From positions 62,001 through 126,000 of the forward strand of contig JAEEVR010000002.1 of NCBI GenBank assembly GCA_016290995.1: a DNA stretch of 64,000 nucleotides, read 5' to 3'. The position numbers and the translations under genes are program-made. The notes under the pieces are model-generated. The model saw only the letters and a program-made list of their open reading frames with translations. It made no database searches and was not told the origin of the DNA. Below are positions 44,280 to 52,942 of this stretch, one piece after another. The first letter of the stretch is position 1. Each line of letters opens with the position of its first letter. Origin of the DNA: Treponema sp. GTDB taxonomy: Bacteria > Spirochaetota > Spirochaetia > Treponematales > Treponemataceae.

Positions 44280-45040
44280 TATTTTGCCTCTCCTGAGCCG
44301 TCGCCATCATCGCCAAAATCGGCGTCCTGCAATTCGTAGCCGTCGAAAATATTAGAAAGCGTGTATGTAGTGTATTTGAGCTCGTCAAAGTAAATCATAA
44401 AGTCGTCAACATATTCCGCCGGATCCGTAGTAACGCGGAAGCCGACAAAAGTCATCTTTGCGGGACCTGAGCGCAAGCGCGAGTGCTGGCGGATATATCC
44501 CGGAACCTTTACGATTACATTGCGCCAGCCGTCAAAAGCGACGTTTCCGGCAGGAAGAATGTGAACGGTTCCGTCCGCGTCGCGAACGAGCATGTCCAAG
44601 AAATACAAGTAGTTGGCGCCCCAAACCCAGAAGTCAAACTGCGTTACTGTGCCCTCAAGCGGGATTTCGAAGGGTTTGTCGTCCTTTGTGGGGTAAAGCT
44701 CGAACCAGTTGTCTCCCTTGCGGTTGAACTTGGTCTTGAGGCCCAAAACTGTGGCCTTTTCTTCTTCTGTACGCAAAACGCGAAGAGAATTGGGAATAGC
44801 CTCGAAAGTGCTCTTAATCGGATAGCCTTCCGTTACAAAGCGGCTGGCCTGAACGGCCCAATCCCAACTGGTCTTGACCCATTTTCCCTTTTCCCACATT
44901 GGCAAGTCCTGGCTGCCAATTTTGTCAAAACTATCAATAGTAATTGTCACTACGCTTTTAGTGTTCGGCTGGGCAAAAGCCGCTGAACCGAAGGCCAAAA
45001 GGAGAGACAGACTAGCAAGGACAAATAAGCCTTTTTTCAT
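44279..45040 (-). CDS. flaA: FlaA, flagellar filament outer layer protein
   Basis: A 253-residue exported sheath protein with signal peptide ending AAFAQP. The FlaA-type core has VTITIDSFDKIGSQDLP, DFWVWGANYLYFLDMLVRD, NVAFDGWRNVIVKVPGYIRQ and MIYFDELKYTTYTLSNIFDG, with an acidic end. AAGGAG precedes the ATG, under a near-perfect sigma-70 promoter (45099-45128) with a leader of about 50 AT-rich bases. It lies away from the other flagellar genes and is followed by a paralogue. Confidence 0.9.
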   Translation of the reverse strand: MKKGLFVLASLSLLLAFGSAAFAQPNTKSVVTITIDSFDKIGSQDLPMWEKGKWVKTSWDWAVQASRFVTEGYPIKSTFEAIPNSLRVLRTEEEKATVLGLKTKFNRKGDNWFELYPTKDDKPFEIPLEGTVTQFDFWVWGANYLYFLDMLVRDADGTVHILPAGNVAFDGWRNVIVKVPGYIRQHSRLRSGPAKMTFVGFRVTTDPAEYVDDFMIYFDELKYTTYTLSNIFDGYELQDADFGDDGDGSGEAK

Positions 45041-45098
45041 TCAGAACTCCTTATTTTACTTATCGGAATTTTTTATTCGCAATAATAATAATTATTTT

Positions 45099-45128
45099 AT
45101 TATAACGCAATTACAGCGCTTTTGTCAA
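45099..45128 (-). promoter_or_regulatory. flaA promoter with consensus hexamers
   Basis: TTGACA (45123-45128), 18 bp, TATAAT (45099-45104) on the minus strand. Both hexamers are perfect, which fits an abundant structural protein expressed by the housekeeping sigma factor. Confidence 0.8.
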
Positions 45129-45244
45129 ACGAAATTTACATCTTTTTTTCTATATTTTACCCCGTTTTTTGGCAAAAAAAAGCCTTTTTTTATACCTAAA
45201 AGTCAAAAAAAATGCTATAATAGCCCAAACAGCGAGGTTACCCA

Positions 45245-46912
45245 ATGAAAAAGACATTCAGCGCTCTTTTCGCAACGCTCCTTTTTTTGTCAGGAGCGCT
45301 TTTTGCAGCCGAAACCCCTAAAGTCAAAAAACAGCTGCCATTTTCCAAGGGCATAAACCTTCCAGTTTGGATGGAATACGGAAGGTTCAACACCCTCTTG
45401 TATGGAAAAAAAGACTTTGAGAACATAAAAAGCCTGGGCGTGGAAGCCGTCCGCGTTCCCGTCTGGTTTGACGTTTGGGCCGACAAAAACAACGACTACA
45501 AGCTTGACCCCGGCTGCTTTGAAATACTGGACAGGGCCGTAAATTGGTGCGAACAAATGGGCATGTATATAATAATCGACTTTCACAACGACTGCAGCGG
45601 CGCCTCGCAAACCAATCCAAGAATAGAAAACGTTCTGCTAAAAATTTGGCCCCAAATAGCGGAACACTACAAAAAGAAAAGCAGCTTTGTCATTTACGAG
45701 ATAATGAACGAGCCCCACTTTGAAAGCGGAAACACTCAAGCCGACATCTCAAAATGGGGAAAAGTCCAAGGGAAAGTCCTTGACGCCATAAGGGCGGTGG
45801 ATAAAAAACATTCGATAATTGTCGGCGGCGGCTATTGGGATTCCCTAGACTCGATGCTAAAGCTTCCTTTTTACAAGGACGACAATTTGATCTACAACTT
45901 TCACGACTACACTCCCTTTTTGTTCACGCACCAAGGCACTTCGTGGACCTTTTCCAAGCGCATCACTAACGTTCCCTTCCCTTACGTAAAAGAAAAAATG
46001 CCGCCGCTTCCGCCAAACGCGACCGACGCCGAAAAATGGGAGATAAACACATATCAAGAAGCTTCTTCAGAAAAAAACCTTTCCGCTCCCCTTAACAAGG
46101 CTGTGGAATTTGCAAATAAAAGGAACGCCGCCCTTATGTGCAACGAGTTTGGCGTCCTTATGACTTTTGCCGAACCAAGCGAGCGCGCCAACTGGTACAG
46201 AATGAAGTGCAAGTGGATGGACGAACGCAACATCGCGCGCTTAAGCTGGGATTACACGCAAGAGTTTGGCCTATACAATTCTCCGCAAGAATCCCGCTTC
46301 CCCGACGACTTGAACAGATCGGTCATCGAAGCGATGGGCTACAAGTACCCTTCCGACGCAAAGAGCGAAACTTGGTTTTCTCGCGCCAACAAGACCGGCG
46401 ATTACACGATTTACAAAGACGGAACCGCGGACCTTATCCGAGTGCAGTCTTGGAGCGCTTCGGGCTCTTTGGCAGCCACGGAAGCGGGCTCAGACGAAAA
46501 ATTCATTAACTTAAAGGATCTAAAGCCTTACGACGAACTCTTGTTCCAGTTTAAGGAAGCCTGCGACTTTACAAGCCTTGTGGAACAAAACGCAAAGTTG
46601 GAATTTTATGTAAAAAGCTCGGACAAAAAATTTGACATCACAGTTTACTTTAGGGACATGGAAGCCAAAATATTCCCGTGGAGAGCGTCAACCCTTGTAA
46701 CGACAGACAATGTAAAGCCCGATGGAACTTGGCGCAAAGTTTCAATTCCGTTAAAAAAACTTAACGATGTCGGTGGCTGGACAGCCCAAACAAATTGGCG
46801 AGTGTCCGAAGGAAAATTTTCTTGGGCGCTGGTTGACGCTTTGGTAATCCAAAACAACAACCACCGTTCACAGGAAGGCTACGCGATAAAGGACATCAAG
46901 ATCGTATACTAA
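45245..46912 (+). CDS. Secreted GH5 endoglucanase with C-terminal carbohydrate-binding-like domain
   Basis: Predicted endo-beta-1,4-glucanase or related beta-glycanase. The 555-residue protein has a signal peptide ending LFAAE. The GH5 barrel has LGVEAVRVPVWFDVWAD, IIIDFHNDCSG, the acid/base Glu in YEIMNEPHF (156) and the nucleophile Glu in LMCNEFGVL (about 301). From about residue 375 a beta-sandwich region (WSASGSL, ITVYFRDMEAKIFPW, ALVIQNNNHR) looks like a carbohydrate-binding module. GAGG and TATAAT lie upstream. The 3' end overlaps livF tail-to-tail by four bases. Confidence 0.9.
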   Translation: MKKTFSALFATLLFLSGALFAAETPKVKKQLPFSKGINLPVWMEYGRFNTLLYGKKDFENIKSLGVEAVRVPVWFDVWADKNNDYKLDPGCFEILDRAVNWCEQMGMYIIIDFHNDCSGASQTNPRIENVLLKIWPQIAEHYKKKSSFVIYEIMNEPHFESGNTQADISKWGKVQGKVLDAIRAVDKKHSIIVGGGYWDSLDSMLKLPFYKDDNLIYNFHDYTPFLFTHQGTSWTFSKRITNVPFPYVKEKMPPLPPNATDAEKWEINTYQEASSEKNLSAPLNKAVEFANKRNAALMCNEFGVLMTFAEPSERANWYRMKCKWMDERNIARLSWDYTQEFGLYNSPQESRFPDDLNRSVIEAMGYKYPSDAKSETWFSRANKTGDYTIYKDGTADLIRVQSWSASGSLAATEAGSDEKFINLKDLKPYDELLFQFKEACDFTSLVEQNAKLEFYVKSSDKKFDITVYFRDMEAKIFPWRASTLVTTDNVKPDGTWRKVSIPLKKLNDVGGWTAQTNWRVSEGKFSWALVDALVIQNNNHRSQEGYAIKDIKIVY

Positions 46913-47622
46913 TCTTTCTTTTTTCCAAGATAGGCTTCGCGGACTTTTTCGTCGGCCAAAAGGGACTCGCCGCTTCCTCTTAGGGTAATGTCGCCGGTTT
47001 CCAAAACGTAAGCCGTGTCGGCGGCCTTAAGCGCCATGTTTGCGTTTTGCTCGATGAGCAAAATGGTGACGCCTTTTTTGTTGATTTCCTCGATGATTGA
47101 AAAAATCTGCTGCACGATTAAGGGCGCAAGGCCCAAAGAAGGCTCGTCCATCATCAAAAGCTTGGGGCGGCTCATAAGCGCGCGGCCTACGGCAAGCATT
47201 TGCTGCTCGCCGCCGCTAAGGGTTCCGGCAAACTGCCAGTTGCGCTCCTTTAGGCGCGGAAAAAGCTCGTAAACCCATTCAAGGTCTTTTGCGATTCCGT
47301 CTTTGTCGTTTCTAAGATACGCGCCGATTTTTAGGTTTTCGGCTACGGTAAGGTCTGTAAAGACGCGGCGGCCTTCCGGCACGAGCGCGATTCCCTTTTT
47401 GCAAATTTTGTCAATGGACAGGCCTAGGATTTCCTCGCCTTCAAACTTTATCGAACCAGATTGAGCCTTTACAAGGCCGCTGATCGTTCTAAGCAAGGTG
47501 GACTTTCCGGCGCCGTTGGCTCCGATGAGCGAGACGATTTTTTTGTCGGCGACTTCCATATTGATTCCGCGCAAGGCTTTGATTCCGCCGTAAGACACGG
47601 AAAGGTTCTTTACTTCAAGCAT
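46909..47622 (-). CDS. livF: LivF, branched-chain amino-acid ABC transporter ATPase
   Basis: A 237-residue ATPase with Walker A GANGAGKST, signature LSGGEQQ, Walker B LLMMDEPSLGLAP and the H-loop replaced by EQNANMAL as usual in LivF. The ATG at 47622 is used because GGGAGG precedes it; the gene overlaps livG by eight bases. Last gene of the liv operon. Confidence 0.93.
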   Translation of the reverse strand: MLEVKNLSVSYGGIKALRGINMEVADKKIVSLIGANGAGKSTLLRTISGLVKAQSGSIKFEGEEILGLSIDKICKKGIALVPEGRRVFTDLTVAENLKIGAYLRNDKDGIAKDLEWVYELFPRLKERNWQFAGTLSGGEQQMLAVGRALMSRPKLLMMDEPSLGLAPLIVQQIFSIIEEINKKGVTILLIEQNANMALKAADTAYVLETGDITLRGSGESLLADEKVREAYLGKKKD

Positions 47623-48466
47623 TTTTGTCCTCCCCAAGATAGGCGGAAATTACGGCCGGATCGCTTTGAACTTGCGCCGGCGTTCCCTTTGAAATCAGGG
47701 CGCCAAAATTTAGTACATAGATTCTGTCTGAAATGTTCATTACCAAATCCATATGGTGCTCGATCATAAAGACAGTAAGCCTAAAGTCGTCGCGGATTTG
47801 CTGGATGAACTCGGTCAATTCCAAGGTTTCCTGCGGGTTCATGCCGGCTGCGGGCTCGTCAAGCAGCAAAAGCTTGGGGTTTGTGGCAAGAGCGCGCGCG
47901 ATTTCAAGCCGGCGCTGCTGGCCGTAAGGAAGGGATGTACAAAGCTCGTCCTTTACGTCGTAAAGGCCGAATATGTTCAACAGTTCCGAAACTTCCTCGC
48001 GCTGGCGCTTTTCTTCCGCGCGGTTTAGGCGGAAAGTGGCTGTCAAAAAGTTTGAGCTGCGGCGGCAGTGCTTGGCGATTAGAATGTTGTCAAATACGCT
48101 TTGGCTTTTCCAAAGGCGGATGTTTTGAAACGTGCGCGCGATTCCAAGGCGTGTGATTTTGTCAGGAGTGGGCTCGATCACTTTAGCGTATTTGCCCCGC
48201 TCCGTTCCCGCGTACATTTTTTTCATCTTGCCGCGCGGATAGTTTTCTACGATTTCCTCTCCGTTAAAGTAAACCGCTCCGTTTGTGGGAGCGTACACGC
48301 CGGTGACTACGTTAAAGGCCGTCGTCTTTCCGGCGCCGTTTGGACCGATGAGGGAAACGATTTCGTTTTTGTTAATCTCAAGCGAAAGCGAGTTTACGGC
48401 CACAACGCCGCCAAACTGCATCGTAATGTCGCTAAGGCGCAATACGTTTTGATTTTGCTCGTTCAT
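47615..48466 (-). CDS. livG: LivG, branched-chain amino-acid ABC transporter ATPase
   Basis: A 283-residue ATPase with Walker A GPNGAGKTT, the LivG-type insertion carrying ITRLGIARTFQNIRLW, signature LPYGQQRRLEIARAL, Walker B LLLLDEPAAGMNP and EHHMDLVM. GGAGG precedes the ATG, which overlaps the livM stop by four bases. It works as a heterodimer with LivF on the LivHM channel. Confidence 0.94.
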   Translation of the reverse strand: MNEQNQNVLRLSDITMQFGGVVAVNSLSLEINKNEIVSLIGPNGAGKTTAFNVVTGVYAPTNGAVYFNGEEIVENYPRGKMKKMYAGTERGKYAKVIEPTPDKITRLGIARTFQNIRLWKSQSVFDNILIAKHCRRSSNFLTATFRLNRAEEKRQREEVSELLNIFGLYDVKDELCTSLPYGQQRRLEIARALATNPKLLLLDEPAAGMNPQETLELTEFIQQIRDDFRLTVFMIEHHMDLVMNISDRIYVLNFGALISKGTPAQVQSDPAVISAYLGEDKNA

Positions 48467-49590
48467 TTTGCGCCTCCTTTTTTGCCGGCGGCAGAAGCGC
48501 GGCCGGCGCGCTTGTCGGCAAAACGCTTAAGGGCGCGGCGGATTCCGGCAATCGAAAATTCGCTTTCGCCCATAATTCCGCGTTGGTAGAAAATTACGAT
48601 AAGCATAATGACAATCGCAAAGACAACCTTTCTAAAGCCAGGCTTTAACAAAGGAACATGGAAGTCGCCTATCATCAAATTGTTGTTGTCCAAGAAGCGG
48701 AGCCACCATTCCGAGCAAGCCACAAAAAGCATTGACGAAATGACGCTTCCGCTTACAGAACCGATTCCGCCGATAACTACGATAAGCAAAATCTCGTAGG
48801 TCATCGCCGACTTGAATTGGTTGGCCTGAATCGTCGTTTGGAACATGGCCAAAAGCGCGCCCGAGATTCCTGCGAAGAACGAGGAAATCGTAAAGGCCAA
48901 GCGCTTGTGGCTTGAAAGATTGATTCCCATAGCCTCAGCGGCCACCTCGTCGTCGCGAATCGCCTTAAAGGCGCGGCCGTAAGTTGAGTTTATCAAAAGA
49001 ACTATCAACGCTATGCAGATTCCGGACACTGCGAACGGAAAGAGCGTTGAGCGGAAGACAGGATACTTTCTAAGCAAGTTGGAGCCGTTTGTGATTACGC
49101 CAAGCTTGTCCCATTGGAAAAGCGCGCGCATAATCTCGGCAAAGCCAAGAGTGGCGATGGCCAAGTAGTCGCTCTTTAAGTGAAGGACCGGAAGGCCGAT
49201 CAAAAAGGCAAAGAGCGCCGCGACAAGGCCGGCAAGCAAGAGCGCGGCAAAGACGGGAATGGCGAATTGAATCGCTCCGCCGTCAAAGTATTGGTAGACC
49301 GCCGGGCGCAAAGCCACGGGAATCGTGAAGACTGCGTAAGTGTAGGCGCCGATCATCATAAAGCCGGCCTGGCCCAACGAAAAGAGGCCTGTAAAGCCGT
49401 TGAGCAAATTCATTGAAACGGCGACAAGCGCGTAAATCGCTCCCTTCTTTAACACAGTGAAAAGCATCGACGTTCTGGGGAGAACTTGTTCCAAGACAAA
49501 AACCAAAACGAAGACAAAGACCAAAAGACTGGCCGCGATTATCCAGTCGGTGATTTTTTGTTTTTGCAAATTGTTTTGTAAATTTTTCAT
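48463..49590 (-). CDS. livM: LivM, branched-chain amino-acid ABC transporter permease
   Basis: A 375-residue inner-membrane permease with about nine helices and the LivM pattern NLLNGFTGLFSLGQAGFMMI, ATLGFAEIMRAL and the EAA-like AIRDDEVAAEAMGINLSSHK. The C-terminus is an extended Lys/Arg/Ala-rich tail. It starts three bases after the livH stop. Confidence 0.93.
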   Translation of the reverse strand: MKNLQNNLQKQKITDWIIAASLLVFVFVLVFVLEQVLPRTSMLFTVLKKGAIYALVAVSMNLLNGFTGLFSLGQAGFMMIGAYTYAVFTIPVALRPAVYQYFDGGAIQFAIPVFAALLLAGLVAALFAFLIGLPVLHLKSDYLAIATLGFAEIMRALFQWDKLGVITNGSNLLRKYPVFRSTLFPFAVSGICIALIVLLINSTYGRAFKAIRDDEVAAEAMGINLSSHKRLAFTISSFFAGISGALLAMFQTTIQANQFKSAMTYEILLIVVIGGIGSVSGSVISSMLFVACSEWWLRFLDNNNLMIGDFHVPLLKPGFRKVVFAIVIMLIVIFYQRGIMGESEFSIAGIRRALKRFADKRAGRASAAGKKGGAK

Positions 49591-49593
49591 GCC

Positions 49594-50478
49594 TTACACC
49601 TTGTCCGTGGACTTTTCGCCAAAGATTCCCGTTGGCATGAACATCAAGACGAATATCAGCAAAACGAAAGTAAAGGCGTCGCTAAAGGTTGTCCAACCCA
49701 AGCCCTTTATGATGTTTTCGCAAATGCCGATTACAAAGGCTCCTATAACCGCTCCGGGAATCGAGCCGATTCCGCCAAAGACTGCGGCGACAAAAGCCTT
49801 GAGGCCAGGCATCGCTCCGACTGTGGGAGTTACGCCGGTATAGTTTGAAAAGAACAAAAGCGAGCCGACGGCGGCCAAGAAAGTTCCAATTACGAACGTA
49901 GTTGAAATTACCGCGTCCAACTTAATTCCCATAAGCTGGGCGGTTTCAAAGTCGCGCGAAACGGCTCGCATCGCCATTCCGATTTTTGTGTAGCGGATCA
50001 AAAGGACAAGGGCGACTACAAGCGCGATTGTAAGGAACGGAGTGATTACCGTAACGCGCTTTGTCATCGCTCCAAAGATTTCTATTGAGTCGCTGACCCA
50101 AGGAATGGGCGGATAGTATTTTGTAAGGCCGCCCGTTACATAGAGCGCCAAATTTTGAATTAAGTATGAAACACCGATAGCGCTAATCATGACCGACATT
50201 CTAGGCGCAGTTCGCAGGGGCTTGTAAGCCGCCCGCTCAATGGCAAAGCCGATCAAGACAGTCACCGCAATCATCAAGGGTATTGAAATGTAAAGAGGCA
50301 AAACCGTGGAAGCGTAAATCAAAATCAAGCCCGCCGCCATAAAAACGTCGCCATGGGCGAAGTTTATCAGGCGCAAGATGCCATAGACCATCGTGTAGCC
50401 TATGGCGATAAGGGCATACTGCCCGCCGGTCGAAATGCCGGCGAGAACGTAAGGCAGATTGGCGCTAAAGAAATTCAT
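49594..50478 (-). CDS. livH: LivH, branched-chain amino-acid ABC transporter permease
   Basis: A 294-residue permease with about eight helices and the LivH pattern GGQYALIAIGYTMVYGILRL, INFAHGDVFMAAGL and AVSRDFETAQLMGIKLDAVI. The ATG follows the livK stop after one base without a strong ribosome site, so it is probably coupled to livK translation. Confidence 0.93.
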   Translation of the reverse strand: MNFFSANLPYVLAGISTGGQYALIAIGYTMVYGILRLINFAHGDVFMAAGLILIYASTVLPLYISIPLMIAVTVLIGFAIERAAYKPLRTAPRMSVMISAIGVSYLIQNLALYVTGGLTKYYPPIPWVSDSIEIFGAMTKRVTVITPFLTIALVVALVLLIRYTKIGMAMRAVSRDFETAQLMGIKLDAVISTTFVIGTFLAAVGSLLFFSNYTGVTPTVGAMPGLKAFVAAVFGGIGSIPGAVIGAFVIGICENIIKGLGWTTFSDAFTFVLLIFVLMFMPTGIFGEKSTDKV

Positions 50479-50479
50479 C

Positions 50480-51652
50480 TTACTTTACAGACTGAATGGC
50501 TACGAATTCCCACTGGCCAGTCTTGTTGTTGGCGTGCTTAACGTAAGCCACGTCGCGCTTGGCGTCGCCAGTTTCGTTAAACTCGATCAAGCCTGTAATT
50601 CCGTTGTAGCGAACCTTGGGCAAAGCCTTTTTGATGTCGGAGCCTTTTGTAGATCCGGCGATCTTAACCGCTTCGAGAGCGACAAAGTAAGCGTCGTAAG
50701 CCATTACAGGGTTGGCGGCTACGATGTCGTTTCCGCCGTTGTCGGTCAAGCGGCCGGCGTCGGCGTTGAGCCATTCGCGGAAGTTTGAAACGAATGTGGC
50801 GATGTCGGCGTCTTCGGCGCCTTCGGCAAAGAAGGTTGTTACATTGATGTCAACGTTTGTTCCCTTTACGGCTCCCAAGATTACGTTTGAGTCCCATGTG
50901 TCGCCGGCCAAAATCGGGATGCCAAGGTTCTGAGTGTTGGCCTGCTCGATGATGAGGGCGGCGGCTTCTGTTGAAACCGGGGCGCAGAAAACGCTGGCCT
51001 TTTGGTTCTTGGCGTTTGTTACGTAAGCGGCAAAGTCGCTTGTTCCTTCGGGGAATGTTTCAAAAACAACCTCGCCGCCGAGCTTTTTGAAGGCCTCTGT
51101 AAAGTAGTTTGAAAGGCCTACAGAGTAGTCGTCGCCTAGTTTGGCCAATACATAGGCTTTCTTTGCCTTGAACTTGTCAACGGCAAAGTTGGCCAATACT
51201 GTTCCCTGGAAAGGATCAAGGAAGCAAATGCGGAAATAGTGGTCGTTGCCCAAAGTTACCTGCGGGTTTGTGCAAGTAACGCCGATGGCCGGAATGTCGG
51301 CGGCGGCGAATGTGTCGCTGGCGGCGATTGAAACGCCAGATCCGTATGAGCCGAGAACGACGGAAACTCCCTTTGAAACCAATTCGCTGGCGGCTGTAAC
51401 GGCCTTGTCGTTTGAAGACTCGTTGTCAACGCGAACCAACTCTACTTTGTATTCTTTTCCGCCTACGTTTACTTTAGGCATAACTTCGTTAGCGTAGATG
51501 GCTCCCAAAGTTTCCTGCTTTCCGCCAGCGCCGTTGTCGCCGGAAGCGGGCTCGTAGATTCCGATTTTTACGACTGAATCCTTAGATCCGCCGCAAGAAG
51601 CGAGAGCGAAAAGAGCGCAAGCTCCCATCGCCGCAAGAACGATTTTTTTCAT
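50480..51652 (-). CDS. livK: LivK/LivJ-type amino-acid binding lipoprotein
   Basis: Periplasmic binding protein of the liv importer; 390 residues. The signal peptide ends in lipobox LASC (Cys near 19), so it is a lipoprotein rather than a soluble protein. The type I binding fold shows VKIGIYEPASGDNGAGGKQE, GVSVVLGSYGSGVSIAASDT and NPVMAYDAYFVALEAVKIAG. GGAGG precedes the ATG at 51652; an in-frame extension to 51718 runs through the leader hairpin and is rejected. Confidence 0.93.
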   Translation of the reverse strand: MKKIVLAAMGACALFALASCGGSKDSVVKIGIYEPASGDNGAGGKQETLGAIYANEVMPKVNVGGKEYKVELVRVDNESSNDKAVTAASELVSKGVSVVLGSYGSGVSIAASDTFAAADIPAIGVTCTNPQVTLGNDHYFRICFLDPFQGTVLANFAVDKFKAKKAYVLAKLGDDYSVGLSNYFTEAFKKLGGEVVFETFPEGTSDFAAYVTNAKNQKASVFCAPVSTEAAALIIEQANTQNLGIPILAGDTWDSNVILGAVKGTNVDINVTTFFAEGAEDADIATFVSNFREWLNADAGRLTDNGGNDIVAANPVMAYDAYFVALEAVKIAGSTKGSDIKKALPKVRYNGITGLIEFNETGDAKRDVAYVKHANNKTGQWEFVAIQSVK

Positions 51653-51674
51653 TTTTTTATCCTCCGAGAATTTT

Positions 51675-51721
51675 AAAAAAAATGGCGCGACGCGCACGAG
51701 TGTTATTCTGCGCTCCACGCC
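51675..51721 (-). terminator. Terminator-like hairpin in the liv leader (possible attenuator)
   Basis: On the minus strand a 12-nt arm (51710-51721) pairs with 51684-51695 through a ten-pair stem with a two-base internal mismatch and a 14-nt loop, then one base and eight T residues (51675-51682). It lies between the liv promoter and GGAGG (51661-51665), and about 50 bases after the stop of the FtsH-like gene. It can be either that gene's terminator or an attenuator for liv. Confidence 0.75.
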
Positions 51722-51734
51722 TTTGGTTCTTTCT

Positions 51735-51763
51735 ATAATAGCGCTAGTTTAAGAATCCGTCAA
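51735..51763 (-). promoter_or_regulatory. liv operon promoter
   Basis: TTGACG (51758-51763), 17 bp, TATTAT (51735-51740) on the minus strand, with a predicted start near 51728 and a leader of about 76 bases that contains the terminator-like hairpin. Confidence 0.65.
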
Positions 51764-51770
51764 TATCCCG

Positions 51771-52922
51771 CTATAGAGCGCGAATAGCGGCCTCAACGTC
51801 GTCCAAGGTGAACTCGGAGCGGCCGGCTTGGCTGGCCAAAAGAGCCGCCTTGTTCAAGACGCTTTCGATTTTGGCGCAAGAAAAGCCGTCAAAAAGCTGG
51901 GCAAGCTTTTGGTCGCTGCAAGAGGCGGCTCGTTTTTTGGCCCCAGTGTACTTTTGGACAAGCTGGACTCTGGCGGCGGCGTCAGGGTAAGGAACCTTAA
52001 AGCGCGCGTCAAAGCGGCCGGGGCGAATCAAAGCCGGGTCCAGCGCCTGAACGCTGTTTGTGGCCGCGACGACCAAAACGCCTTTTGTCGGCTCAAAGCC
52101 GTCAAGTTCGTTCAACAAGGCTGTGACGATGCGGGTGTTCTCGGTTTCGATGGCGCTTCCCGAATAATTGCGCCTTGTTCCGATTCCGTCAAACTCGTCG
52201 ATAAAGACAATGCAGGGAGCGCGGCGGCGGGCTTTGGCAAAAAGCAGTTTTACTTTGAGCGGGCCGATCGCCATGAACATAGACTCAAAGTCTGTGGCCT
52301 TGGCCGGAATAAAGTTTACGCTGGCCTCGCCCGCCAAAGCCTTGGCGAACAAGGTTTTTCCGTTGCCCGGCTCGCCTTCAAGCAATATGCCTTTGGGGAG
52401 GCGCACTCCCTTCTTTTCCCATTCGCGCGGATTTTTCATTATTTGCATGACTTGCGCCATGTCGCTTTTAAGCTGGTCCATGCCGACAACGTCGTCGAAC
52501 TTTACGCCGGTTTTGCGGACGACCTTAAATGTGTTTGGCGAAATGAATTTTCTAAAAACGCCTATGATTATAACAAAGAAAACGCCGTAAAAGAGAATGT
52601 CCAACGCCAGCGACACTAGCTGGGCCGCGGACTTTTCGCTTTTGACAACGACGCCCTTGCGCAATAAGAATTCTTTTAAAGTGGGACTGTCGGGATTTTG
52701 GGTTTTAAAATGATTTCCGTCCGAGTCCTCAAAATAGATTTGGTCTTCGGCGATTTTGACGCTGGCGATTTTGGCGCCGGAAACAGTTCCGCCCTCAACT
52801 TGGGCGTAAAAGTCCGCGTAAGGGACTTCTTGGATTTTTGCGGAGAAATAATAATCGTAGAAAAAAATTCCGCCTGCCAGCAATATGGCAAGCGGAATTA
52901 TGAATTTAGCCTTAAGCTTCAT
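51771..52922 (-). CDS. FtsH-like membrane AAA ATPase lacking the peptidase domain
   Basis: The 383-residue protein follows the FtsH plan: a transmembrane helix (about 7-27), a small periplasmic domain with VPYADFYAQVEGGTVSGAKI, and a second helix (about 103-122, ILFYGVFFVIIIGVF). The AAA domain has DDVVGMDQLKSDMAQVMQIM, Walker A GEPGNGKT, Walker B CIVFIDEFDGIG and arginine fingers ALIRPGRFD. It stops after the AAA lid; the M41 metalloprotease domain with HEXXH is absent. ATPase residues are intact. It starts 20 bases after metQ without a strong ribosome site, so it belongs to the end of the met unit. It may be an unfoldase, a membrane chaperone or an FtsH partner. Confidence 0.85.
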   Translation of the reverse strand: MKLKAKFIIPLAILLAGGIFFYDYYFSAKIQEVPYADFYAQVEGGTVSGAKIASVKIAEDQIYFEDSDGNHFKTQNPDSPTLKEFLLRKGVVVKSEKSAAQLVSLALDILFYGVFFVIIIGVFRKFISPNTFKVVRKTGVKFDDVVGMDQLKSDMAQVMQIMKNPREWEKKGVRLPKGILLEGEPGNGKTLFAKALAGEASVNFIPAKATDFESMFMAIGPLKVKLLFAKARRRAPCIVFIDEFDGIGTRRNYSGSAIETENTRIVTALLNELDGFEPTKGVLVVAATNSVQALDPALIRPGRFDARFKVPYPDAAARVQLVQKYTGAKKRAASCSDQKLAQLFDGFSCAKIESVLNKAALLASQAGRSEFTLDDVEAAIRAL

Positions 52923-52942
52923 TCAAGAAACTGTTCCAAGAC

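Noticed and set aside
51652..51735. T-box riboswitch in the liv leader
   Set aside because: The leader is about 76 bases and lacks the T-box sequence and specifier stem; only a simple terminator hairpin is seen.
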